From the NCBI GenBank assembly GCA_021826035.1, contig JAKBBE010000177.1, forward strand, positions 1-5,054: DNA of 5,054 bases, written 5' to 3'. Below, one piece after another: positions 1 to 5,054 of the stretch. The stretch comes from Pseudomonadota bacterium (GTDB taxonomy: Bacteria; Pseudomonadota; Gammaproteobacteria; Steroidobacterales; Steroidobacteraceae). Made by a program: the position numbers and the translations under genes. Every line of letters begins with the position of its first letter. Position 1 is the first letter of the stretch. Under the pieces are notes generated by a model, which did no database searches, was not told the origin of the DNA, and saw only the letters and a program-made list of their open reading frames with translations.

Positions 1-248
1 CACGAGAGCCGCCCGGAGCCCGACAGGCGCGGATCGAAGAACAGGTGCCGCCCGAGCCGCGCCACCGCCGAGAGCGGACGCACCGGCGGTAAGCGCAGTG
101 TCACCGGGTCGGGATTGAACCCCGCGGCGAGCAGGCGCTGGGCACGGATCGCGGCGCGCTCGATCCGCACCCCACGGGCGGCGCCCAGAGTCGGCAGCAG
201 CGCCCCGAGCAGCGCCGCGGCCGCGAGCCGCCTCGGCGCAGGGCGCAT
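1..248 (-). CDS. Di-heme cytochrome c peroxidase (MauG/CcpA type), N-terminal part, cut by the left edge
   Basis: 82 codons are visible, read leftward from ATG at 248-246; the gene continues beyond position 1. Residues 1-25 look like a Sec signal peptide: MRPAPRR, then a hydrophobic Ala/Leu stretch ending near LGAARG. After a variable region, residues 60-82 read SAVARLGRHLFFDPRLSGSG followed by RLS, and the last two bases (TG) fit a cysteine codon. This matches the conserved entry to the first haem domain of bacterial di-heme peroxidases, where LGxxLFFDPRLSxSGxxSC leads into a CxxCH haem site; that site would lie just outside the window. Family members are periplasmic and reduce hydrogen peroxide or carry out MauG-like oxidations. 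Its start is 4 nt after the stop of the phosphoesterase and there is no good Shine-Dalgarno of its own, so translational coupling in one operon is likely. The family call is strong; the substrate is unknown. Confidence 0.8.
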   Translation of the reverse strand, partial: MRPAPRRLAAAALLGALLPTLGAARGVRIERAAIRAQRLLAAGFNPDPVTLRLPPVRPLSAVARLGRHLFFDPRLSGSGRLS

Positions 249-252
249 CCGC

Positions 253-1902
253 TCAGGCGCCAGTCCCGCGGCGCGGCGCGAGGGGCTCGCCGGTGCGGCC
301 GTTGAGCAGCAGCGGCGCGGCCGGCTGACGCCGCCTGAAGTCGAACAGGTTCATGATGCTGCCGGCGGTCGCATCGAATGACCCGTCGCCGAGCCGCTCG
401 CCGCCGAGCCAGTTGTCCTCGATGAAGCGCACCACGGAGGCCTGCGAGATGCGCGTGTGGCTCACGTAGTTGACCTTGGCATACGGGGAGATCACGAAGA
501 ACGGTATCCGGGTGCCCGGACCGCAGCGGCCATTGACGGGCTTGCCCCGCACCCCCGCGAGCGGGACGCCGTGGCCGCACACGCCCGGCCCGTCGAGCCG
601 ATCCGCGCTCTTGTCATAGGAAGGGTTGGTGGGCGTGGCGAAGGCGTGATCGTACCAGCCGTCGGAATCGTCCCAGGTAATGATCACCGCGGTGCTGCGC
701 CAGGCCGCGCTGCGCTCCAGGCGGTTCACCACCCGCACGATCCAGGCCTGCTCATCGAGCGGGTCGGAGTACCCGGCATGCCCATCTTCGTAGCCCGGCG
801 CCTTCAGATAGGAGACTGCCGGGAGATTGCCGGCGTGCAGCGCGGCGAAGAAATCCCCCAGACCGTACTCGTGATTGGCCGGATCGCGCCGGCCATCGGC
901 ATCGTAGGTGTACCCGACTGCGCGGATCGAGGCGGGCAGCGCATGCGTCGGATTGGCGGTCGCTTTGAAGTACTGGAACCAGTTGTGGTGCGGGATGTAG
1001 TCGCGCACCTTCTGCCCGACCACCGTCGAGTAGGTGCTGCGCCGACAGCCGCGCGTGCCGTTGGGGTTGGTGCGCGCCAGGTCGAACCCTCCCATGAATC
1101 CGCCCCAGCTCACCCCGTGCGCCGTGAGCAACTCGCCAATGTTCCGGCCGAGCATGCGGACCTGGTTGGCGTGGCTCGAGCACACGTCGTAGGCCGGATC
1201 GACGTCGCTCACCAGGCCGTAGCCGCCCGCCCCGTCGGCGATGTAGTAGCGGTGCGTGGTGCTCGCCACCAGCCGAACCCCGTCGGTCTGCCCCGAGACC
1301 ACCTCGAGCGCCCCGGGGGTCGAAGGTCCGTACGTGTCGGTGTAGGCGTCATCGCTCATCGCGAAGTGCTGCGCATAGTTCCACAGCGCCGTGACGGTGT
1401 TGCCGTCGAAGTAGCCCATGACCTGGCCCGGCGTGCCAAACGCACCGGCGCCACCCGGTGTGCCCCGCCCGGTGTGCAGCGGGAACAGGTCCGCCGCCCC
1501 GCCGTCATAGGCGAGCTGCTCGGCGGTGTAGCCGTGATTCTGGTCGGCGGTCGCCGCCTGCGCGCGATCGAGCCGAAAGGGATTGGTGGCGCCGCGGCCG
1601 TTGCGCCGGTTCAGGTTCGGGTTGTGGGTGAGCAGCCGCCCGCCCAGCAGGTTGTTCACCGCGGGGGTGCCCGGCGCGGCCGTGAAGCGCGGCTCACCGG
1701 GCGGATTGGCCGCGTGCGGGTAGGTCGCAAAATAGTGATCGAACGAGACGTTCTCATCGAAGATCACCACCAGGTGCTTGATCGGCGTGCGGGTCGCCTC
1801 ACGCCCCGCCGGCACCTCGCGCCCGTGTGCCGAGACGCCCGGTGCGGCGGCGAGTAGGGCGAGTCCGAGCAGCGCCGGGAGACCGTTCAAGGGAGAACGC
1901 AT
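253..1902 (-). CDS. Exported phosphoesterase, acid phosphatase (AcpA)/phospholipase C family
   Basis: 549 aa, expected to hydrolyse phosphomonoesters or phospholipids in the periplasm or outside the cell. The start is ATG 1902-1900, supported by GAGGAA seven bases upstream. The frame stays open far upstream, but only this start gives a signal peptide: MRSPLNG, a hydrophobic core, then a likely cut after GVSA (residue 25). Motifs of the phosphoesterase family (Pfam PF04185) follow in order: IKHLVVIFDENVSFDHYF at 41-58, with metal-ligand candidates E50 and N51; DTYGPSTPG at 189-197, where S194 (or T195) sits where the family has its nucleophile; GYEDGHAGYSDP at 370-381; ITWDDSDGWYDH at 408-419, with D411 and D412 as metal ligands; and RIPFFVISPYAK at 465-476. 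The TWDDSDGWYDH form resembles acid phosphatase-like members more than classical phospholipase C, which usually has a DExGGxxDH pattern, but sequence alone does not fix the substrate. It leads an operon with a di-heme peroxidase and has a PHO-box promoter. Confidence 0.92.
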   Translation of the reverse strand: MRSPLNGLPALLGLALLAAAPGVSAHGREVPAGREATRTPIKHLVVIFDENVSFDHYFATYPHAANPPGEPRFTAAPGTPAVNNLLGGRLLTHNPNLNRRNGRGATNPFRLDRAQAATADQNHGYTAEQLAYDGGAADLFPLHTGRGTPGGAGAFGTPGQVMGYFDGNTVTALWNYAQHFAMSDDAYTDTYGPSTPGALEVVSGQTDGVRLVASTTHRYYIADGAGGYGLVSDVDPAYDVCSSHANQVRMLGRNIGELLTAHGVSWGGFMGGFDLARTNPNGTRGCRRSTYSTVVGQKVRDYIPHHNWFQYFKATANPTHALPASIRAVGYTYDADGRRDPANHEYGLGDFFAALHAGNLPAVSYLKAPGYEDGHAGYSDPLDEQAWIVRVVNRLERSAAWRSTAVIITWDDSDGWYDHAFATPTNPSYDKSADRLDGPGVCGHGVPLAGVRGKPVNGRCGPGTRIPFFVISPYAKVNYVSHTRISQASVVRFIEDNWLGGERLGDGSFDATAGSIMNLFDFRRRQPAAPLLLNGRTGEPLAPRRGTGA

Positions 1903-1909
1903 GCGGATG

Positions 1910-1915
1910 TTCCTC
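1910..1915 (-). promoter_or_regulatory. Ribosome binding site of the phosphoesterase
   Basis: GAGGAA on the minus strand lies 7 nt before the ATG at 1902. It is the only good Shine-Dalgarno near the N-terminus and decides the start against the much longer upstream-open frame, which would run through the divergent promoters and the hydroxylase gene. Confidence 0.75.
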
Positions 1916-1979
1916 GGTGAAGGTGAAGGATCCCGGTGAAGCCAGCGCCGCTTCTGCCCGGACTCCTGCGGGCGCGCCG

Positions 1980-2013
1980 AGGCTACCGGCGCAGTGTGAC
2001 CGATCGATGACAG
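1980..2013 (-). promoter_or_regulatory. PHO box and -10 element (putative PhoB-activated promoter) of the phosphoesterase operon
   Basis: Read on the minus strand, 2013-1996 is CTGTCAT-CGAT-CGGTCAC. The known PHO box is two 7-bp repeats of CTGTCAT/C separated by 4 bp; here the first repeat is perfect and the second has one mismatch. After exactly 10 nt (1995-1986) comes TAGCCT (1985-1980), which keeps the important T, A and final T of TATAAT. The E. coli phoA promoter has the same order and spacing, with the PHO box replacing the -35. The start point would be near 1973, giving a leader of about 70 nt before the ATG at 1902. The weak -10 and the lack of a good -35 fit an activator-dependent promoter. 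The 4-bp linker is CGAT rather than AT-rich, and one match can occur by chance, but the downstream gene is a phosphatase-family enzyme, which strengthens the call. Confidence 0.65.
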
Positions 2014-2023
2014 GTCGCCTACC

Positions 2024-2046
2024 CCGGGGGGCGGGGTGACCCCCGG
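2024..2046. repeat. G/C-run inverted repeat in the divergent control region
   Basis: The arm ccggggg (2024-2030) is complementary to cccccgg (2040-2046) around a 9-nt loop. A second, mutually exclusive pairing joins acccc (2021-2025) to ggggt (2033-2037), and ggggt can also pair with acccc at 2039-2043. The repeat lies between the PHO box and the rightward -10 and covers the proposed rightward -35. It could be an operator or just a GC-rich run. Confidence 0.4.
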
Positions 2047-2064
2047 CGCGCAAGCGCCTATGAT
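2036..2064 (+). promoter_or_regulatory. Sigma70-like promoter for the hydroxylase/TVP38 operon
   Basis: GTGACC (2036-2041, four of six to TTGACA) and TATGAT (2059-2064, five of six to TATAAT) are separated by 17 nt, the ideal spacing. Transcription would begin near 2071, leaving only about 20-33 nt before the candidate start codons. In DNA this GC-rich a TATGAT is notable. It faces away from the PHO-box promoter, 23 bp from the box. Confidence 0.5.
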
Positions 2065-2091
2065 CCTCGACCCCGTCTCCAGCGATTCGGC

Positions 2092-2952
2092 GTGTCCTTC
2101 ACGATGCCCAGCGCACTCCTCGCAGCGCACCCGGCGGCCGTCCGCCTCGGCGGCTTCCTTGGCGTTTTTGTGCTCATGGCGCTGTGGGAGCGGCTCGCGC
2201 CGCGCCGCCGACTGGATCAGCCGAAGGCGGTACGCTGGCTGAATAACCTCAGTCTCATCGCCACCGATACGCTGGTGGTGCGCCTGGTGCTGCCCGGCGC
2301 GGCGCTCGCCACCGCCCTGTTCGCCGCCGAGCACGGCTGGGGAGTGCTGCGGCTGCTCGCGCTGCCGGCGCCGATGCGCCTGCTGCTGACGCTCGCGGCG
2401 CTGGATCTGACCATTTACCTGCAGCACGTGCTGCTGCATGCCGTTCCGGCGCTGTGGCGACTGCACCGCGTGCATCACGCGGACCTCGACTTCGATGTCA
2501 CCACGGGGGTGCGCTTCCATCCGCTGGAGATCCTCCTGTCTCTGTGGATCAAATGCGCCGCGATCGCACTCCTCGGCGCCAGCCTCAGCGCGGTGCTACT
2601 GTTCGAGGTGGTGCTCAATGCCAGCTCGATGTTCACGCACGGCAACGTCAAGCTGCCGGCGCGCCTCGAGGCGATGCTGCGCTGGCTGCTGGTCACGCCC
2701 GAGATGCACCGCGTGCATCACTCCATCGAAACCGATGAGATGAACCGCAATTTCGGCTTCAACCTGTCCTGGTGGGACCGCCTGCTCGGCACCTATCGTG
2801 CCGCCACGCGCACGCCCCAGGATCGGATGGCGATCGGACTGACCGGCTGGCGCGATGCACGCCGGTGCGATCGGCTGGCCGGGATGTTGATGATGCCCTT
2901 TGCCGCTGACGCCCCCGTGGCCCCCCGCCGCACCAGGACTGAACACCCATGA
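2092..2952 (+). CDS. Sterol desaturase/fatty acid hydroxylase family integral membrane protein
   Basis: 286 aa from GTG at 2092, or 282 aa from ATG at 2104; neither has a clear Shine-Dalgarno, so the start is uncertain. The family comprises membrane di-iron oxygenases that hydroxylate or desaturate lipids. The histidine boxes are all present (GTG numbering): HVLLH at 112-116, HRVHH at 125-129, RFHP at 141-144, FTHGN at 182-186, HRVHH at 206-210, and then a C-terminal ETDEMNRNFGFNLSWWDRLL (213-232) followed by GTY, the usual family signature. Hydrophobic segments at about 19-32, 60-78, 94-118 and 147-180 are likely membrane spans. The substrate is unknown: relatives include sterol C5 desaturases, alkylglycerol monooxygenase, carotenoid hydroxylases and the ornithine-lipid hydroxylase OlsE. 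It overlaps the next gene by ATGA and is divergent from a putatively phosphate-controlled phosphoesterase, so a membrane lipid substrate is a reasonable guess. Confidence 0.9.
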   Translation: MSFTMPSALLAAHPAAVRLGGFLGVFVLMALWERLAPRRRLDQPKAVRWLNNLSLIATDTLVVRLVLPGAALATALFAAEHGWGVLRLLALPAPMRLLLTLAALDLTIYLQHVLLHAVPALWRLHRVHHADLDFDVTTGVRFHPLEILLSLWIKCAAIALLGASLSAVLLFEVVLNASSMFTHGNVKLPARLEAMLRWLLVTPEMHRVHHSIETDEMNRNFGFNLSWWDRLLGTYRAATRTPQDRMAIGLTGWRDARRCDRLAGMLMMPFAADAPVAPRRTRTEHP

Positions 2953-3620
2953 CTCGAGCCACCCTCATTCGCTCGGCGATCGCCGTGCTGCTCGTGGCGG
3001 GAGCCGCCTGGGCCTTGACGCACCGCGGGGACTTCGACACCCAGTCCCTCAGCGCCGCCATCCACCGCGCCGGTCCCTGGGGGCCGATCGCCTTCATCGT
3101 CCTCTACGCGGCGGCCACCGTCGCGCTGCTGCCCGGAACGATTCTGACGCTCGCCGGCGGTGCGCTGTTCGGACCGCTCGCCGGTACGCTCTACAACCTC
3201 ACCGGCGCGACGCTCGGCGCCACGGGAGCGTTTCTCGTCTCGCGCTATCTTGCCGCCGAGTGGGTTCGCCGGCGGCTCGGGCCGCGCACCGAGCAGATCA
3301 TCGCCGGGGTCGAGCGCGAGGACTGGCGATTCGTGGCCTTCGTGCGCCTCGTGCCGCTGGTTCCCTTCAACTTGCTCAACTACGCCCTCGGTTTGACGCG
3401 AATCCGCCTCTCCCGATATGTGCTGGCGTCCTATCTGGCGATGTTGCCCGGGACGCTCGCCTATACGTATCTTGGCTACGCAGGCCGCAGCGCGCTGTCG
3501 GGACACAGAGACTGGATCCGTACCGGACTGATCACCCTGGCCTTACTCGCGTGCGTCGCGTTCTTGCCGCGCATTCTGCGCAAGACTCGAGGATTCATGA
3601 GCTCGAACGCTCAGAAATAA
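2949..3620 (+). CDS. TVP38/TMEM64 family (DedA-like, VTT domain) inner-membrane protein
   Basis: 223 aa. ATG at 2949 overlaps the upstream stop (ATGA), with AGGA at 2935-2938 ten bases before it. An N-terminal membrane span (about 7-23) is followed by the VTT core: a hydrophobic stretch with LLPGTILTLAGGALFGP at 60-76, the Gly-rich GTLYNLTGATLGATGAF (79-95) ending in SRY, an amphipathic basic segment (103-124), then FVRLVPLVPFNLLNYALGLT at 131-150 and LPGTLAYTYLG at 166-176. The last span (about 191-207) ends in a basic tail. The paired re-entrant-type motifs (GxxFGP, and RLxPxxPFNLLNYxxG) are the family hallmark. Relatives (DedA, TMEM41B, VMP1) are linked to lipid scrambling, undecaprenyl-phosphate recycling and membrane homeostasis; the bacterial TVP38 branch is mostly uncharacterised. 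Overlap with a lipid hydroxylase gene suggests a shared membrane role (inference). The family call is strong; the function is open. Confidence 0.9.
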   Translation: MTRATLIRSAIAVLLVAGAAWALTHRGDFDTQSLSAAIHRAGPWGPIAFIVLYAAATVALLPGTILTLAGGALFGPLAGTLYNLTGATLGATGAFLVSRYLAAEWVRRRLGPRTEQIIAGVEREDWRFVAFVRLVPLVPFNLLNYALGLTRIRLSRYVLASYLAMLPGTLAYTYLGYAGRSALSGHRDWIRTGLITLALLACVAFLPRILRKTRGFMSSNAQK

Positions 3621-3636
3621 TTTCACGGAACGCACC

Positions 3637-3653
3637 GCGCGCCGGGGGCGCGC
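3637..3653 (+). terminator. GC-only hairpin just after the TVP38 gene (possible terminator without a U tract)
   Basis: gcgcgcc (3637-3643) pairs perfectly with ggcgcgc (3647-3653) around a 3-nt ggg loop, 16 nt past the TAA at 3618-3620. No T-run follows, so intrinsic termination would be weak. It may stabilise the 3' end or act with Rho. Confidence 0.35.
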
Positions 3654-3732
3654 CGGATGATCGGGCAGGAACTCCCCCTGGAGCGCAGGCGCGGTTGCGG
3701 GTGCTAGACGCTGCGCTGCGCGCGCTGAGATT

Positions 3733-3768
3733 GCGCGTCTGATCGGACGCGCCGCGCCGCTACGGCGC
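3733..3768. repeat. Two back-to-back perfect hairpins
   Basis: gcgcgtc (3733-3739) pairs with gacgcgc (3746-3752) around tgatcg; one base later gcgccg (3754-3759) pairs with cggcgc (3763-3768) around cta. Neither is followed by a T-run on either strand. They may be structural elements at the end of the rightward transcript, or chance in GC-rich DNA. Confidence 0.4.
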
Positions 3769-3959
3769 ACCGCACATCAGACTGCCCGTGACCTCAGACC
3801 GCAGCGAGCGGCACCGCGGTGACTTGAGGCACCCGTCCGCCCGAGGCCACGGCACTCAACCGGCCAGAGTGCGCGCGCGCCGATGAGGACTCATTCGATG
3901 GCCTCGTGACCGGCCCGCGGAAACGCCGCAACCCCGTCACTCGGCAGTTCTCATACGCA

Positions 3960-3994
3960 CCGGCTCCGGCTGCTGAAGTCGCAGCCGGAGCCGG
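3960..3994 (-). terminator. Strong 14-bp hairpin after the TonB receptor gene
   Basis: ccggctccggctgc (3960-3973) pairs perfectly over 14 bp with gcagccggagccgg (3981-3994); the loop is the 7 nt at 3974-3980. It begins 29 nt after the receptor stop (4026-4024). It is by far the best stem in the window and sits between converging genes, so it can stop or protect transcripts from both sides. No proper U-run follows on the minus strand (TGCGTATGAG) or the plus strand (gccgattcat), so it is terminator-like rather than a textbook intrinsic terminator. Confidence 0.55.
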
Positions 3995-4003
3995 GCCGAT
4001 TCA

Positions 4004-4022
4004 TCAGACCGAATGGTCCTGA
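4004..4022. repeat. Small imperfect inverted repeat beside the receptor stop codon
   Basis: tcagacc (4004-4010) and ggtcctga (4015-4022) pair around gaat with a single-base bulge. It begins one base after the receptor stop codon, between that stop and the large hairpin, and may belong to the same 3'-end structure. Confidence 0.35.
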
Positions 4023-4023
4023 A

Positions 4024-5054
4024 TCAATCGAAGTTGGCCGTGAAACCCACGAAATACTGCCGACCGAAGATGTCGTAGGTGGCCGCATCCGTCAGCAACG
4101 GCGCGCCTGCCACGAACGGCTCCATCTTGTCGAACAGGTTCGTGATTCCAGCCCTCACCTGCAGTTGCGAAGTGACCTGATAATGGGCATTCAGGTCGAA
4201 GTAGCTGTACGCCGGAACACCCGCATCACCGCTATTCACACCGTCCATCAGATCGGTCATCGAGGAGATGAACCGCCAGTGCAGGGCCACCCCGAGCGGA
4301 CCATTGGCATATCCGAGCATCGTATTGGCCTTCCAGCTCGGATGCGAGAGGTCGGAAATACTCGCTCCGTCCGCCGCGATCGCCGAATAGGTATCCGCGA
4401 TCGAACCGGCCAGATTCACACTCGGCGTACCCAACCCCGCCACTCGCAGCGAGCGCAGGTACGAGACGTACGTCTGCAACATCACCCGTCCCGACCGGTT
4501 CGACAATCCGAGCGCGCGCAGCGGGAAGCCCCAGTGCGCCTGGATATCCACCCCATCGGTGGTAAACGAACCGATGTTCTCCTCGAACGTCTTCAGAGTC
4601 GCCAGCGTTCCGGTGGTCTGATCACGCGAGATCTGCTGGCAGAAGTAGTTGCTGTTCGAATAGGTGGGATTGGCACCATTCGCATTGAAGCAGCTCTGCA
4701 GCACCAGGTCGCCGGTCACGGCACCGACCGCACCATTGATCTTGATGTGGTAGTAATCCACCGACCCACCCAGATCACGATCCAGGCTCCCGTGGAAATG
4801 CGGCGTCAGAACGAAGCCGAACGTATAGGTGTCCGCCACCTCCGGCTTCAACTGGGTGTTGCCGGTATAGACACCATTTGCAGACGCCTCGCCGTACGAA
4901 TATGACGAGAGCAGACCGCTCGGCACCCCCTGCGCCTGACACAGTGCCGCGACCTGGGCCGCATTGGCTCCAGTTCGGTAGGAACTGTTGTAATCGCACG
5001 GATCACCGGAAATCGGCACCTGCGCCTGAATCGACGGATTGTAGAGATCCTGCA
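4024..5054 (-). CDS. TonB-dependent outer-membrane receptor, C-terminal barrel part, cut by the right edge
   Basis: 342 residues plus the stop are visible, and the frame is open to the window edge; the GTG near 5019 is internal, not a start. Residues 64-84 hold the family signature: GNTQLKPEVADTYTFGF followed by VLTP, a barrel strand. Alternating polar and aromatic strands follow, including SVDYYHIKI, GVDIQAHWGF and YSYFDLNAHYQV. Near residue 305 is NLFDK, then TYDIFGRQYFVGFTANFD, the usual C-terminal strands with Phe in the outer-membrane targeting end. Two cysteine pairs (about 19 and 38, then SCFNANG...NYFCQQISRD) lie in extracellular loops, as is common in this receptor group. Such receptors import siderophores, cobalamin, sugars or other nutrients with energy from TonB-ExbB-ExbD. 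The plug domain and TonB box are outside the window, so the ligand cannot be inferred. It is convergent with the TVP38 gene and probably unrelated to that operon. Confidence 0.93.
   Translation of the reverse strand, partial: QDLYNPSIQAQVPISGDPCDYNSSYRTGANAAQVAALCQAQGVPSGLLSSYSYGEASANGVYTGNTQLKPEVADTYTFGFVLTPHFHGSLDRDLGGSVDYYHIKINGAVGAVTGDLVLQSCFNANGANPTYSNSNYFCQQISRDQTTGTLATLKTFEENIGSFTTDGVDIQAHWGFPLRALGLSNRSGRVMLQTYVSYLRSLRVAGLGTPSVNLAGSIADTYSAIAADGASISDLSHPSWKANTMLGYANGPLGVALHWRFISSMTDLMDGVNSGDAGVPAYSYFDLNAHYQVTSQLQVRAGITNLFDKMEPFVAGAPLLTDAATYDIFGRQYFVGFTANFD

Larger units (their letters stand above)
3621..4023. other. Convergent intergenic region without a recognised gene
   Basis: 403 bp between the converging stops of the TVP38 gene and the TonB receptor. 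No frame on either strand has a convincing protein, and short frames read as Arg/Ala/Pro-rich shadow sequence. There is no tRNA-like T-loop. It holds five inverted repeats listed separately or noted here: 3637-3653, 3733-3752, 3754-3768, 3960-3994, and the long-range pair cgaggcca (3842-3849) with tggcctcg (3899-3906). The middle part (about 3770-3950) has no other clear signal. Confidence 0.6.

Noticed and set aside
457..1857. 466-aa open frame on the plus strand opposite the phosphoesterase
   Set aside because: It mirrors a gene with clear family motifs, is low-complexity Val/Arg/Gly/Ala-rich, and has no recognisable domain. Long antisense frames are expected at this GC content.
1995..2012. 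CRP-like site beginning TGTGA in the divergent region
   Set aside because: The second half does not match TCACA at the required spacing. The same bases fit the PHO box much better.
1903..2520. In-frame upstream extension of the phosphoesterase to a 755-aa protein
   Set aside because: The added part is antisense to the hydroxylase gene, is Gln/Arg/His-rich without domain features, and crosses both promoters. The ATG at 1902 has a Shine-Dalgarno and begins a proper signal peptide.
2793..3506. 237-aa minus-strand frame opposite the hydroxylase and TVP38 genes
   Set aside because: The Glu/Arg/Gly-rich composition is typical of the antisense of GC-rich hydrophobic genes; no motif is present.
2900..3742. 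280-aa plus-strand frame overlapping the TVP38 gene
   Set aside because: It is an Arg/Pro/Ala-rich shadow in another frame of a well-supported membrane protein.
3880..3925. Hammerhead-ribozyme-like bases (cgatgag ... cggaaac)
   Set aside because: The core should read CTGATGAG and CGAAAC; both blocks carry changes, and the flanking stems do not form.
4165..4905. 246-aa plus-strand frame opposite the TonB receptor
   Set aside because: It is Arg/Ile/Val-rich antisense shadow; the minus strand has the real receptor motifs.

Overview
The window is high-GC DNA (roughly 65-80% in most genes) from a Gram-negative bacterium. The TonB-dependent outer-membrane receptor, the exported phosphoesterase and the predicted periplasmic di-heme peroxidase all need a two-membrane envelope. 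The receptor style and the GC content fit a soil or freshwater proteobacterium, perhaps a gammaproteobacterium of the Xanthomonadales/Nevskiales/Steroidobacter kind. That placement is inference and weakly held. I see no mobile element, CRISPR array, tRNA or rRNA.

Layout. Positions 1-1902 are read leftward as a two-gene unit. An exported phosphoesterase of the acid phosphatase/phospholipase C family (253-1902) is followed after 4 nt by the start of a di-heme cytochrome c peroxidase (MauG/CcpA type), which runs off the left edge. Positions 1903-2091 are a divergent control region. Positions 2092-3620 are read rightward as a second two-gene unit: a sterol desaturase/fatty acid hydroxylase family membrane protein, overlapping by ATGA a TVP38/TMEM64 (DedA-like, VTT domain) membrane protein. 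Positions 3621-4023 are a 403-bp convergent gap with several GC-rich hairpins and no convincing gene. Positions 4024-5054 are the C-terminal part of a TonB-dependent receptor read leftward, cut by the right edge.

The most informative signal is in the divergent region. On the minus strand there is an 18-bp near-perfect PHO box, CTGTCAT-CGAT-CGGTCAC. It is followed after 10 nt by a weak -10 element, the arrangement of the E. coli phoA promoter, and then by a Shine-Dalgarno sequence and the phosphoesterase start. This predicts PhoB-dependent expression of the phosphoesterase under phosphate limitation. A good sigma70-like promoter (GTGACC-17 nt-TATGAT) faces the other way toward the hydroxylase gene.

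The genes suggest, as inference only, a small phosphate/lipid-remodelling neighbourhood. An exported enzyme would free phosphate from organic phosphates or phospholipids, while a lipid hydroxylase and a putative lipid-handling membrane protein would be made from the opposite side. No wholly new system is evident. The families are known, and the interest lies in their arrangement and regulation.
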